Source of the DNA: SB15 sp964639245
GTDB taxonomy: Bacteria; Chloroflexota; Anaerolineae; Aggregatilineales; J027
Length of the DNA: 64,000 bases
Direction of reading: 5' to 3'
NCBI GenBank assembly: GCA_964639245.1
Contig: CAZXCU010000017.1
Coordinates: 1 to 64,000, forward strand
In this document: positions 15,513 through 25,414 of the stretch, one piece after another
How the letters are laid out: every line of letters starts with the position of its first letter
Position numbering within the stretch: the first letter of the stretch is position 1
Position numbers and translations under genes: made by a program
The notes under the pieces: generated by a model
Told to the model about the DNA's origin: nothing
Seen by the model: only the letters and a program-made list of their open reading frames with translations
The model's database searches: none

Positions 15513-18126
15513 TCAATTCTCAGGACACAATTTATCCAATTCGCTGCGGATAGCATCCGCTTGAGGATCATTTGGTACAAGTTCCAAAACTTTCATAAAG
15601 TCAGATGAAGCAAGTTCGCAGTTTTGATAATCAGGTTGATAGATATAAATGATGCCTCGATTGATATAGGCGCTTGCATAATCAGGATTTAACGAAATTG
15701 CTTGGTCATAGTCCGCTATCGCTATCTCATACTCCCCTAAACTAGCATAAGCAACTCCACGATTGTTGTAGGCTTCTGCATACTCTGGGTTGAGGGCAAG
15801 CGCTTGGTCATAGTCCGCGATCGCTTGCTCATAGTCGCCTAAATCAGCATAAGCGTTCCCACGATTGTTGTAGGCTTCTGCATACTCTGGGTTGAGGGCA
15901 AGCGCTTGGTCATAGTCCGCGATCGCTTGCTCATACACGCCTAAATCAGCATAAGCGTTCCCACGATTGTTGTAGGTTTCTGCAAACTCTGGGTTGAGGG
16001 CAAGCGCTTGGTCATAGTCCGCAATCGCTGGCTCATACGCGCCTAACTCAGCGTAAGCAAGCCCACGATTGTTGTAGGCAGCTGCAAACTCTGGGTTNNN
16101 NNNNNNNNNNNNNNNNNNNNNNNNNNNNNNNNNNNNNNNNNNNNNNNNNNNNNNNNNNNNNNNNNNNNNNNNNNNNNNNNNNNNNNNNNNNNNNNNNAAG
16201 GGCTAGCGCTTGGGCATAGTCCGCAATCGCTGGCTCATAGTCGCCTAACTCAGCGTAAGCGTTCCCACGATTGTTGTAGGCAGCTGCAAACTCTGGGTTA
16301 AGGGCTAGCGCTTGGGCATAGTCCGCAATCGCTGGCTCATAGTCGCCTAACTCATAGTAAGTAACCCCACGATTGGTGTAGGCTTCTGCAGACTCTGGGT
16401 TGAGGGCTAGCGCTTGGTCAAAATCCGCGATCGCTGGCTCATAGTCGCCTAACTCAGCGTAAGCAACGCCACGATTGTTGTAGGCTTCTGCAGACTCTGG
16501 GTTGAGGGCAATGGCACGGTCATAGTCCGCAATCGCTGGCTCATAGTCGCCTAACTCAGCGTAAGCAAGCCCACGATTATAGTAGACTGCCGCATCATCT
16601 GGATTTAATTCAATGGCACGGTCATAGTCCGCGATCGCTGGCTCATACGCGCCTAACTCAGTGTAAGCATTCCCACGATTGTTGTAGGCACCTGCCTCGT
16701 CTGGGTTGAGGGCAAGCGCTTGGTCATAGTCCGCGATCGCTGGCTCATACGCGCCTAACTCATAGTAAGCAACGCCACGATTGTTGTAGGCTTCCACATC
16801 GTCTGGGTTGAGGGCAAGCGCTTGGTTATAGTCGGCAACAGATTGCTCATACTCCCCTAGATAATAATAAGCAGCTCCTCGATAGAAAAATAGTGAATCT
16901 GCTTTGACATCTTTCTCGCGTCCTTGCGGGATTCCTTCAACAGCCTGCGTAAATCTTATTAATGCTTCGGTATAATTACTCTCAAAATAAAGAATTTGTC
17001 CCTCGATAAAATTCACAATATAGAGACTGTCCATCCCCTCAAAAATATACGCATCAAATGATTCCAATTGCGCTACAGAAACTGCCAATTCATCTATTGA
17101 AGTGTCAACCTCACTTCTCCTCGGTGTAATTTCAAAGGTAAGGGCTACCCCGCCTCGCGCCACTTCTCCCCACATGACAATTGTGGCATTGTAAGTATGG
17201 CTGACCTGTTTGGCATGGTCACGGTCAGTAATTTGGTGATTCACACGGATAAAGTTAATGCCTGCATTGTCAAATTCACGCACCAGATTATCCTCGGCGC
17301 GAGTCGCGTCTTCATCAATGTATTTGAAATCTGCCAAAACAATGCCGACTTCGCCTTCGGAAAACGGTTGTCCCTCAAGTGGTGTTGCAGTCGGTGTCGG
17401 GGTGTTCGTCGGCGTGGCGGTATTGGTGGGGGTAAAAGTGGGGGTATGAGTCGCTGTCGGAGTCGGCGTATTGGAGGGGGTTTGAGTCGCGGTTGCGGTG
17501 GGGGTACTGCTGGCAAGTCCAGCTATCTCAATCATATCACTTCGTACCCCATCATCGGCTGCCAGCAGTACCACGCCAAAAATCATCACAAAAATCAAAG
17601 CCGCTATCAGCAGAAAATTTCGTTGATTGCGACGCTGTTTCTGTCGCTCCTGCTGAATTTCGCCCTGCCCTATTTCACTTAACAACCGCGCAAGGTCGGT
17701 ATTCACTTTTCGGGCTAAATCATCAGGGTTCGTGAACAAACGGCGGACATTTTCAAGCCCAATCCGGTTTTTAAAAGCCTCTAATTTATCGTTCCCCTCT
17801 TTCAACGCATCCGGCCAAGCAAAGGCGGGGTCAACAACATACATGAGTTTCGGCAACTTCAGCCGCACCGCCTCATCATATTCCTGTTCCGTCACCGATT
17901 TTTCCATGCCATCCGGCACATAGCCGTAACGGTGGGCGATAATCCCCACAAAAATATCGGCTTTGCGGACATCATTCAGACTGGTTTCGACGGCATCACC
18001 CGGACGCGCTCCCATCCGTTCCATCGCAATGGCACGGAGTTCGAGTTCTTCAATCGCGGTTTTGACCGCCGCACGATAGTCGGTTAAATCTACGGAGGTG
18101 GAACTGATGAAAACGCTCTTGGTCAT
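15513..18126 (-). CDS. DUF4062 membrane-anchored TPR protein (interrupted by assembly gap)
   Basis: Residues 1-150 form a DUF4062 domain (MTKSVFISSTSVDLTDYR, ADIFVGIIAHRYGYVP, TEQEYDEAVRLKLPKLMYV), a TIR/Toprim-like fold often found at the N-terminus of signalling or STAND proteins. A membrane helix follows at about 170-190, then a Thr-Pro linker (205-250), a periplasmic alpha/beta region containing VGIVLADFKYID, and 12 visible TPR units (YNNRGxAYxELGxYExAIADYDxALALNPxx). The 100 N at 16098-16197 shift the apparent frame only because 100 is not a multiple of three: the left flank ends ...ALAL and the right flank resumes NPEF..., exactly one TPR boundary in frame. The true gene is at least 837 residues. 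AAGGA lies 11 bases before the ATG. Confidence 0.85.
15720..16870 (-). repeat. Tandem 102-bp TPR-coding DNA repeats
   Basis: Unit length is 102 bp (34 codons). Units such as those around 16205-16306 and 16307-16408 are nearly identical at DNA level, unlike typical diverged TPRs, which implies recent expansion or homogenisation. The array caused the N-gap in the assembly, so the true copy number is unknown. Confidence 0.9.
16098..16197. other. Assembly gap of 100 N
   Basis: Exactly 100 N, the usual placeholder for a gap of unknown size, inside the TPR repeat array. The flanks join in frame if the gap is zero or any multiple of 102 bp. Confidence 0.98.
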
Positions 18127-18237
18127 AGCGTACTATCCTTCCTACCAGAAAAGGGTACTTCATATAAACGATTTCCGCAAATTTTGGTTAAGGGCAATTT
18201 GAACGGTTAAAATAGGGCAAAATGGCAGGAAAATTTC

Positions 18238-18984
18238 ATGGAAACCTTGCAGATTCAACAGGAAAATGGCGTGGCGTGGGTCTGGTTTGACCGCGAAGCC
18301 AGCCTCAATTCGCTCGACGAAACCGCCATCAATGAACTGAGTCAAGCCTTTACCACCCTCAATCACGATGACACTGTGCGGGTGATTGTGTTGGCGGGCA
18401 AAGGCCGCAGTTTTTGCGCCGGATTCGATATTAAATGGTTCGCCACGCTGACCCCTGACCAGTTTGGCGGCGCGATGGAAAAAATTGCCTCGGCGTTTGC
18501 GCTGGTGGAAAATTCGCCCAAACCGGTCATCGGGGCGGTGCAGGGCAATGCGGCGGGGGCAGGCATTATTCTCGCCACCTACTGCGATTTTATTCTGGCG
18601 GCAGAAAACGCCAAATTCACCGCGCCGGAAGTCAAACTCAGTATTTTTCCCGGCCTCAACCTGATTCCGCGTTTGGAGCGCATGGTCGGGTTGCAAAACG
18701 CCAAGCGAATTTTGTTCACGGGCGACCCCTTGATTGCCGCAGAAGCCCATCGAATCGGCATGGTGGAAAAAGTTGTGTCCGCCGATGCCCTCTATTCGGA
18801 AGCGCAGGCATTGGCGGATAAACTCGCCGCGAATCCGCCCATCGTCACACAGGCGATTAAGCAAGCCTTCGCCAAACACACCCGGCCTGATTTTGCATCA
18901 TGGGAGCAGGAACAGGGGATTTTGTGCTGGTCGCAGCCGGAACGCGAACAGATGATGCAAGCCTTTTTGAGCAAATCGAAATGA
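18238..18984 (+). CDS. Enoyl-CoA hydratase/isomerase (crotonase) family protein
   Basis: This 248-residue protein has the crotonase fold: GRSFCAGFDIKW (oxyanion loop 1), GAVQGNAAGAGIILATYCDF (oxyanion loop 2) and FTAPEVKLSIFPGL. In enoyl-CoA hydratase two glutamates act; here the position of the first (Glu144 in rat enzyme) is Ile111, while the second (Glu164) is kept as Glu131. A single-glutamate crotonase fits an isomerase- or hydrolase-like reaction better than classic hydration. AGGAAA precedes the ATG. The stop overlaps the start of the following alpha/beta hydrolase, indicating an operon. The CoA substrate is unknown. Confidence 0.85.
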   Translation: METLQIQQENGVAWVWFDREASLNSLDETAINELSQAFTTLNHDDTVRVIVLAGKGRSFCAGFDIKWFATLTPDQFGGAMEKIASAFALVENSPKPVIGAVQGNAAGAGIILATYCDFILAAENAKFTAPEVKLSIFPGLNLIPRLERMVGLQNAKRILFTGDPLIAAEAHRIGMVEKVVSADALYSEAQALADKLAANPPIVTQAIKQAFAKHTRPDFASWEQEQGILCWSQPEREQMMQAFLSKSK

Positions 18985-19922
18985 TGACCCGCGAGCAATG
19001 GGAAAGCCGTCGGGTTGAATTGCGGCAAATCGGCTGGAATTTGCTAGGGGATTTACCCGATATTTTTACCCCCTCCGTGAAAATTATCAGCCGGACACAG
19101 CGCGAAGGATTCGTGCTGGAAAAAATCCATTTTGAGAATGGGGCGGGCGCGGATGTTTTTGGCTACGTCCTGATTCCCGATAATTTGACCGCCCCTGCCC
19201 CCGCGATTCTGTATAACCATTATCATGGGGGGAAGTATTTTCTGGGCAAATCCGAAATGCTGATGGATCGTGGCACAGAACCCGCCATCGGACTCGCGCT
19301 GGTCAAACAGGGGTATGTGGTGCTGGCGATTGATGCTTACCTGTTTGGCGAACGGCAGCAGTTCGGAAATGAAATCGGGAAGGACGCGGAACTTTCGCTG
19401 TTCAAAAAGTTCCTCTGGGAAGGACGCACCCTCTGGGGCATGATGGTACGCGATGATCTTTTAGCCCTGAATTATTTTGTCACCCGCCCGGAAGTTGACC
19501 CCGCAAGAATCGGAACAACGGGGATGAGTCTGGGGGGGTCACGGGCGACATGGTTGGCAGCGCTGGATGACCGAATCAAAGTGCTTGTTCCCGTCGCCCA
19601 GATGACCCGCTACCATCATTTTGCCGAGTCGAATCACTGGGCGGGACATGGGATTTATTATTATGTACCCGGCATGTTGAAATCCGAGATGGAGATGGAA
19701 TGGTTGGTAGCGCTGGCTGCCCCCCGCCCGCAGTTGATTTTGATTGGCGACAGTGACCCGCTTTCGCCGATTGCGGGGGTGCGCGAAGTGGCGAAAGTTG
19801 CTAGCCAGATATACGGGTTGTATGGTGCGCCGTTCCAGACCCATATAGAGGAAGGCGTAGGGCATGTGTACACGTCGAGCATGTATCGGGCGATGCTGGA
19901 TTGGTTTGCCAAGTTTTTGTAA
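18984..19922 (+). CDS. Alpha/beta hydrolase (dienelactone hydrolase/acetyl-esterase-like)
   Basis: The protein has 312 residues. An ATG at 18981 (ATGA overlap) or 18984 begins it; both overlap the crotonase stop, so the genes are coupled. A beta-rich N-terminus (HFENGAGADVFGYVLIP) precedes an alpha/beta hydrolase core with nucleophile elbow GMSLGG, an acid in LIGDSDPLSP and the histidine in EGVGHVYT. The WN/MTREQWESRRVELRQ head recalls bacterial acetyl-esterase/peptidase-like proteins acting on small esters. No signal peptide is seen, so it is cytoplasmic. Coupling to a crotonase suggests shared acyl or lactone catabolism; the substrate is unknown. Confidence 0.8.
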   Translation: MTREQWESRRVELRQIGWNLLGDLPDIFTPSVKIISRTQREGFVLEKIHFENGAGADVFGYVLIPDNLTAPAPAILYNHYHGGKYFLGKSEMLMDRGTEPAIGLALVKQGYVVLAIDAYLFGERQQFGNEIGKDAELSLFKKFLWEGRTLWGMMVRDDLLALNYFVTRPEVDPARIGTTGMSLGGSRATWLAALDDRIKVLVPVAQMTRYHHFAESNHWAGHGIYYYVPGMLKSEMEMEWLVALAAPRPQLILIGDSDPLSPIAGVREVAKVASQIYGLYGAPFQTHIEEGVGHVYTSSMYRAMLDWFAKFL

Positions 19923-20293
19923 GAGGGCGTTTTTAATTTCCTGACATCACAATTGCGTGGTTCACACCCGTTCACGCCAAATCGAACGTAAAGTTTATTT
20001 TTCAAGAGCGCGTTAAGTATTATTGTTACTTCCTGTGTAAATTTCGGCGTGAACTGGCATGAACTAACCATGATTATTGGCCTTTTAGCAATGAGTGGTC
20101 AGGAGTCAGCAAAAGACACCGGGCTGAAGACAAGCGTTACCGACAATTTCATTGTGGGCGGAAAGGGGGGGAGAAAATCGCGCACATGGAGCATTTTAGC
20201 AGTTAGCGATCAGCGATCAGCGAAAAACAAGCAGTTGGCCTATGAGAATCGGCGCGTGGCAGACGGGGAATTAATTCCCCGTTTATGCGTTGG
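19923..20293. other. Intergenic region with inverted and short direct repeats
   Basis: 371 bp without a credible gene. GTTCACGCCAAAT near 19970 and its imperfect complement ATTTCGGCGTGAAC near 20045 form an inverted repeat about 90 bp apart, a possible MITE-like relic. Near 20205-20222 the motif GCGATCA repeats in tandem (AGCGATCAGCGATCAGCG), as in REP-type clusters. A small frame at 20049-20297 has a composition unlike neighbours and is not accepted. Confidence 0.5.
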
Positions 20294-22492
20294 TTAGGGC
20301 TGGTTGTTCATCCACTCCCGAATTTTTGCCATGTCGTAGAGGTGGATGTCCCATGAGACACCGCCAGCTAGCCATTTTCCATCGGGGCTAAAAGCGACCC
20401 CTGCACCGTAAATAGGGAGAATCGCTAACAATCGGCCTGTTTCTGCATCCCAAAAACGGATTCGTGCAGAACTTCCGCCTCCTACTATGGTTTTGCTATC
20501 TGGACTGTAATTAAAAAACCACAGTCCATCACTTTGTTCAAGAAGAAAACTGGCTATATGAGATTCAGCATCATGAACAAAATATTGGTTATTATGCCAT
20601 CCAATATAGGTTTGATTATCTGGACTAAACGCTAAAATATACTGCTCATCGGAAGGTCGGTCAGTGATATGCGGAGTATAGCTCTCATCGGATTGCTGCC
20701 ATGTTATTTGATAACCATAAGTACGGCTCGGTTCATAGGATGACATGAGCTGTTTTGTCTCTACATCCCAGATTGAATCCCAAATGACGCATCCAAAACA
20801 ATCTCCCGCACCACTCGCTATAAGTTTGCTGTCGGGACTCCAACTCAAGGATGTCACAAAATTAGGTGTAGGAATAACCGCATCGGGTTTATAAGTTTCG
20901 ATAGTGGTAGGTGCAGGAAGTTCATCAAGATTGACTTGGGGAGGCAACCAATTCGCACATTGTTCCTGCAAACAGACACTAAAATCGCGTCGTAACGTTC
21001 CGTCTGTTTTGATAACTCCATAGTGTAACGGACTTTTACCCCCACCTGCCACAGCAGACAGTTCGGCTGAAATGAACCATTCTGAATCAGTGTGCCAAAT
21101 AATATCCCCGCCACCGCCTGCCATCACATACTTTACTTGGTGGGGTTTCACAACAATTTGTGTTCCCCTATCTAAGTCGTGAATGGTAGGAGTGGGTGAA
21201 ATAGATACCCCGTATTTGCCATTTTCTGCAATATTTACCCAATCATAATTAGGGAATATATCGGTAGATTTTAGTATTTGCGTTTCAACATTAAAGATGA
21301 ATATTTTGCAGAGGGGTTGCTCACCAAACTTTCGTTCTTCATAGCTGGCGGTAAGCTCATTCTCATTTAACCAATGCCATTCCAATAACTCCACTTCAAT
21401 TTCAGGTAAAGTTAAAAGGGTTTGTGTTCCGTCAGCTGCATTTAAAAGAAAATAATTGCCCTCTGAGTCAAGATAGATAACCTGATTCATCGTTGGTCGC
21501 CACACTTGCCAATCCGTCCATGCGTCGTAGGAAAGAGTTGTACACATTGTTTCTTGACGTGGGCGGAAACGCGCACTTTCCTCTACACGCATCATTTCAG
21601 ATGTTTTCAGGTTTAACAACCAAAACGAGGGAGTACAGGGGTCAGTTAAACACGAAAAGAATACGCCGTAGTCTCCAGAGTCACTCAGTTTTAAGCCGTA
21701 AATCTTTCCTTCTGGAGATTGGATTTCAATTGTTTGTTGGCTGGTCGGGGATGCTAAATTTAATGTTGTTTGCTCACTGTTCAGAGTAATGTTTCTACCA
21801 TCAGGAGTCTGACATGGAATGGAGTCAGGAAAATCAAATGTACAAAAGAAACCATCTACAGGATGCTCAATAATGCTTCCATTCCGAAGGATAGAAACCG
21901 ACTGAACAAAATAATCATTGTTATCTAAACGCTCTCCTGTAAAGTAGCTAATATGGCTACCATCTGCACTCCATTGAGCAGCATACATGAAATCAAGACA
22001 ATTTACTTCTTCAAAGTGCATAATTATTTTGTTATTGGGGACATCAATCAAGTAAATACGCCAATTTTCATTATTACCCTCATCCGCTAATCGCTCCGCC
22101 ACAAATAAAATATCTTCAACAGGCGACCAGCGCATAAATTCCGCATGTTGTATTTGTTCAGTCACACTTAGGCGTTGTTGATTATCTATATTTAAAATCC
22201 ACGAATCAAACGCGGTTTCATCAAACCCGTAAAAATCTGAATAGCGGCTTGTCCATGCAAACCATTCACCCGAAGGCGACCAGCCCGCCCCGCCAACTTG
22301 ATTCGTATTTTCATCCATTAAGCCTTCGCCAAAAATGCGGCTGTCGGTGCCATCGGCGCGTTCGATGATAAAAGCGTTGAGGTAATCGTTGTACCAGTAG
22401 AGATAGGGCGTGTCGGAGGGGGTATCTGTTTCTTGGGCAGATGCCGGAAATAGGGGCAAAAAACAGAGGACGAGCAGTAAAAAACGACGCAT
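20294..22492 (-). CDS. Secreted WD40/TolB-like beta-propeller protein
   Basis: This 732-residue exported protein has a clear signal peptide (MRRFLLLVLCFLPLFPASA, cleaved before QETD). The body is a series of beta-propeller blades. Early ones are TolB-like (GGAGWSPSGEWFAWTSR, AAQWSADGSHISYFTG), and late ones are WD40-like (SLSWSPDSKLIASGAGD, LAFSPDNQTYIGW, IRFWDAETGRLLAILP, VAFSPDGKWLAGG). Chloroflexota carry many such proteins, thought to be protein-binding platforms at the cell surface; no enzymatic motif is visible. AT-rich codons in the middle contrast with the flanks. There is no obvious operon partner. Confidence 0.75.
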   Translation of the reverse strand: MRRFLLLVLCFLPLFPASAQETDTPSDTPYLYWYNDYLNAFIIERADGTDSRIFGEGLMDENTNQVGGAGWSPSGEWFAWTSRYSDFYGFDETAFDSWILNIDNQQRLSVTEQIQHAEFMRWSPVEDILFVAERLADEGNNENWRIYLIDVPNNKIIMHFEEVNCLDFMYAAQWSADGSHISYFTGERLDNNDYFVQSVSILRNGSIIEHPVDGFFCTFDFPDSIPCQTPDGRNITLNSEQTTLNLASPTSQQTIEIQSPEGKIYGLKLSDSGDYGVFFSCLTDPCTPSFWLLNLKTSEMMRVEESARFRPRQETMCTTLSYDAWTDWQVWRPTMNQVIYLDSEGNYFLLNAADGTQTLLTLPEIEVELLEWHWLNENELTASYEERKFGEQPLCKIFIFNVETQILKSTDIFPNYDWVNIAENGKYGVSISPTPTIHDLDRGTQIVVKPHQVKYVMAGGGGDIIWHTDSEWFISAELSAVAGGGKSPLHYGVIKTDGTLRRDFSVCLQEQCANWLPPQVNLDELPAPTTIETYKPDAVIPTPNFVTSLSWSPDSKLIASGAGDCFGCVIWDSIWDVETKQLMSSYEPSRTYGYQITWQQSDESYTPHITDRPSDEQYILAFSPDNQTYIGWHNNQYFVHDAESHIASFLLEQSDGLWFFNYSPDSKTIVGGGSSARIRFWDAETGRLLAILPIYGAGVAFSPDGKWLAGGVSWDIHLYDMAKIREWMNNQP

Positions 22493-22643
22493 GAGCGAGT
22501 CCCTTTTTTGTTTAGTTTAGCGCGGAAGATGGGTAGAGAATAAAATCAGAGGTGAAGCGTGGTGGTAAGGGGTGTTGTCTGACCATTAGATGACAGGTGA
22601 GTAACAGGGCGGAAATCGCTATGTGTGTCCCCGCCCATACCAT

Positions 22644-23762
22644 TTATTCCTGTATCCCGCTATACGGCCCATAGTAGCGGTATTGAATCGGGCTTTGTTG
22701 GAGCATATTGTTCATGTCGTTGGCATCCGGCAGTTCAATTTCGGTGCTAAAGCCGGGCGACTCGCTGAACAACAAATCGAGGAAAGTGGGGGTGTACGGC
22801 GATTCTATCTGGCGGAAATTATTCGGATTCAACCCGCCTAAATCGGCAGCCCGTTCGAGGACATCTTCGGGGTACAAAATGCCATCAATCAGGCCGAGAT
22901 TTTGCGCTTCGCTGGAAGCCCACACTCGCCCATTCGCCAGTTCGCGGATTTCGGCTTCGGTCAAATGATTGGCACGTCCGCCCACCACGCGATTGATGAA
23001 ATTATCAAAAATAACGGCGAGTTGTTCGCGCCAATAGGCTTCTTCTTCCGGTGTAATATCCCGGAAGAGACTCCCAAAATCCTTGTTTTCGCCCGTCGCA
23101 ATGACATTGACTTCCACGCCAATTTCGTCCGCCAATTCTTCGATATTAAAAAAGGTGCTGACCACGCCAATACTGCCAATTAAACTGTTGGGGGTGGCGT
23201 AAATTTCATCGGGAGTCGCGCCCATCGCAATATAATAACAGCCGGACGCGCACAGGCCATCGACGGCAACGAGGACGGGTTTATCCACTTCCGCCAGCCG
23301 ATTCCAGATCACATCACTGGCGTTGGCATCGCCGCCGGGACTGTTCGCCATCACCACAATCGCTTTAACGTTCTCGTTGTCCTCCATCCAATCAATATCA
23401 CGGATGACGGTTTCGGAGGCGGCAGCGAGTCCTTCGCCCTGATAAATCGGCCCTTCCAGGCGGATAATGCCGACCCCATCCTCATCGCTGGTGTCAACAT
23501 AGGCCTGTTCTTCTAGCTGGTCGGCGAGTTGGAAAAAGGTCACGCTGGAGGCAAAAAATAACACCCCGCACGCGCAAAAGGGCAGCATAAATCCGACACT
23601 CACCGCCAGCAAAATCCAGACTGGCGTGGAGATACCTTCGCGCTGGGGACGACGCGGCGGTAAAGGCGGCAACGGGGGTACTTGAGTCGGGTAGCCCCGA
23701 TTAAAAGACGGCCTATCGTCATCGCCTAAAGTGGGCATGTTGTTCGGGGGTAAATTGCTCAT
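22644..23762 (-). CDS. sppA: Signal peptide peptidase SppA (S49 family)
   Basis: A 372-residue S49 serine protease of the short (Bacillus/archaeal) SppA type. A Pro-rich cytoplasmic tail (LPPLPPRRP) and one membrane helix (residues 46-72) lead into the protease domain. Catalytic Ser173 is in GLCASGCYYIAMGA and catalytic Lys227 in ATGENKDFGSLFR, 54 residues apart as expected for short SppA. NSPGGD and GSIGV complete the oligomer and oxyanion motifs. It degrades cleaved signal peptides in the membrane. GAAGG lies about 9 bases before the ATG, and a TGC-TATGAT promoter lies just upstream. Confidence 0.92.
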   Translation of the reverse strand: MSNLPPNNMPTLGDDDRPSFNRGYPTQVPPLPPLPPRRPQREGISTPVWILLAVSVGFMLPFCACGVLFFASSVTFFQLADQLEEQAYVDTSDEDGVGIIRLEGPIYQGEGLAAASETVIRDIDWMEDNENVKAIVVMANSPGGDANASDVIWNRLAEVDKPVLVAVDGLCASGCYYIAMGATPDEIYATPNSLIGSIGVVSTFFNIEELADEIGVEVNVIATGENKDFGSLFRDITPEEEAYWREQLAVIFDNFINRVVGGRANHLTEAEIRELANGRVWASSEAQNLGLIDGILYPEDVLERAADLGGLNPNNFRQIESPYTPTFLDLLFSESPGFSTEIELPDANDMNNMLQQSPIQYRYYGPYSGIQE

Positions 23763-23786
23763 TCACAATCGCCTTCATTTTTAATA

Positions 23787-23795
23787 ATCATAGCA
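23787..23795 (-). promoter_or_regulatory. Extended -10 (TGC-TATGAT) for sppA
   Basis: TGCTATGAT on the minus strand, about 25 bases upstream of the sppA start. No good -35. It is a member of the recurrent GC-TATRMT element. Confidence 0.45.
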
Positions 23796-23805
23796 AAGTC
23801 CCATT

Positions 23806-24450
23806 TTATTGGGTCTCTTTTGGCGACTCAGTTTTTTTGTCTTGACTTTGAAATTTGAGCGGATCAGGTTGTTTTTCTTTCTTTTTGAGGAGGGTTTCTG
23901 CGACATCTTTTAATTTTTCTACCGCCTCTTCGCTAAATAAGCCAATGAGACCTGCCAGCGCAAAAAAACCAAACTCGCTAACGGATTCTGCTCCAACACC
24001 GGGCGCAAAAAATCCGCCACGAAACAGAAAATAGAAAACCACTGCCATTGAAGCCCCCGTGAAAGGTTTCACCAAATAAAATGGAATCCAATTGGCTAAA
24101 AACTGACGACCTCCTACATAAGAGTTATAAGAGCGAAGAGCATGGAGCAAACTGCCCACTGCACCAATCAAAGCAACCATTAAAAATAGGCGGGTTTCGG
24201 CTTGCATTTCATACGTCCCGAAAACAAATGTTTTGAGCCGATACGAAACCGCCGTTTGCTGGTTTTCACTTGTCCCACAGTCACAGGCTGGAATAGGATC
24301 AAAAAGTTGAATAAGCAGCAAAATATTTATCAGCACAAATACAACCAGATAACACCCTGTTCCCCACAAACGAAGGTCTTTGAGTCCCAACGGGTGGGGT
24401 ATTGACAGTTGGGAGGTGTCGGTAGAACCATTTTCAGATGGGGTACTCAT
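23806..24450 (-). CDS. Membrane protein of unknown function
   Basis: This 214-residue protein has a soluble N-terminus, then about four hydrophobic segments: GCYLVVFVLINILLLIQLF, FLMVALIGAVGSLLHAL, FTGASMAVVFYFLFRGG and FGFFALAGLIGLFSEEAV. A lysine-rich cytoplasmic tail follows (VAETLLKKKEKQP). A CDCG motif lies in the first external loop. It is not a recognised transporter. Similar four-helix proteins with this ALHALRSYNSYVG phrase occur as hypothetical proteins in diverse bacteria. A TATAAT for it lies at about 24482-24492 on the minus strand. Function unknown. Confidence 0.65.
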   Translation of the reverse strand: MSTPSENGSTDTSQLSIPHPLGLKDLRLWGTGCYLVVFVLINILLLIQLFDPIPACDCGTSENQQTAVSYRLKTFVFGTYEMQAETRLFLMVALIGAVGSLLHALRSYNSYVGGRQFLANWIPFYLVKPFTGASMAVVFYFLFRGGFFAPGVGAESVSEFGFFALAGLIGLFSEEAVEKLKDVAETLLKKKEKQPDPLKFQSQDKKTESPKETQ

Positions 24451-24629
24451 GATAGCCTCGCAGAATATAATTTTTACCCTACTATTATATCACCTGTAAG
24501 ATTTATAAGACGAGGGAAAAATCGACAGTTTTTTCACTGCCCTGAAAAAAATAAAGGATTGGTTTTTTATCAACCAAGCTGCGAAATATTGAGAGATAAT
24601 CGTTGAAAATTTAAAAGAGGAAACACATC

Positions 24630-25409
24630 ATGTTGAATTCGTATTATGATAAAGTATGTGTGATTACGGGTGCGTCGAGTGGCATCGGGGCAGAATTTGC
24701 GCGTTCGCTGGCACGACGCGGCGCGAAATTGGTGTTGTTTGCCCGCCGTGAAGCGATGATGAAAGCGCTGGTCGAGTCGCTCTATAATCCTGAATCGCAT
24801 GGGGTGGTGGTCGGGGATGTTACACGGGCAGATGACCGCGCCCGCTTGATTGAATCGGCGATTCAAACACACGGCAAAATTGATATTTTGATTAACAATG
24901 CCGGGATTGGCGGGTCGGGCAATTTTGCGACTCTTTCTACCGAGCAAGTTGAGCGCGTGTTGCAGGTCAATCTGGTGAGTGCGGTATTGCTGACTCATGC
25001 GGCGTTGCCCTACCTGAAAAATGGCTTGATTATCAATGTGTCGTCGCCGATGGGAGGAGTCAATTTGCCCGGATTCGCACTGTATAACACCAGCAAAGCA
25101 GGATTAACCGCCTTTAGCCAGACCCTCCACCGCGAATTGTCCTCGCAAGGGATTCAAGTGTTGAATATGCGCCCCGGCTTCACCTATTCGGAGATGGTCA
25201 GGGAAGAAGAAACCCGATGGATTCCGCGTTTTCTTGCGCCCCGCCAAGCGGATGCCGTCGTGGAAGAAACCTTACGGGCAGCGCTGGCGGGCAAATCGGA
25301 CATTGTGAACGGGCAAAAAATTATCCGCTTCGGGCTGTTCGTCAACCATGTTTTGCCCGCCCTCATGGAGTGGGGAATCAAGCGATTCATGCCGAAAAAT
25401 GTGCGTTGA
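24630..25409 (+). CDS. Short-chain dehydrogenase/reductase (classical SDR)
   Basis: A 259-residue classical SDR. The dinucleotide motif VITGASSGIGAEFA is at residues 11-24, followed by LVLFARRE, INNAGIGG, VSSPMGG (with the catalytic Ser), the YNTSK active site (Tyr and Lys) and a C-terminal MRPGFTYSEM. RBS AGAGG precedes the ATG. The cofactor is likely NADP(H), judged from the basic residues after strand 2 (RR). The substrate is unknown. Its C-terminal 28 codons recur as a diverged copy at 26003-26089, beyond a DinB-like gene. Confidence 0.85.
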   Translation: MLNSYYDKVCVITGASSGIGAEFARSLARRGAKLVLFARREAMMKALVESLYNPESHGVVVGDVTRADDRARLIESAIQTHGKIDILINNAGIGGSGNFATLSTEQVERVLQVNLVSAVLLTHAALPYLKNGLIINVSSPMGGVNLPGFALYNTSKAGLTAFSQTLHRELSSQGIQVLNMRPGFTYSEMVREEETRWIPRFLAPRQADAVVEETLRAALAGKSDIVNGQKIIRFGLFVNHVLPALMEWGIKRFMPKNVR

Positions 25410-25414
25410 TCGGT

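Noticed and set aside
15513..15938. Separate small TPR gene starting at GTG 15938
   Set aside because: The frame continues upstream without a stop to the N gap and is part of the DUF4062-TPR gene.
16048..16197. Reading frame through the N run ending PRVCSCLQQS
   Set aside because: It arises because 100 N is not a multiple of three. The true TPR frame resumes at 16097 and continues to 15513.
20049..20297. 82-codon frame in the spacer after the alpha/beta hydrolase
   Set aside because: The composition is repeat-derived (GCGATCA units), there is no ribosome binding site, and no recognisable protein pattern.
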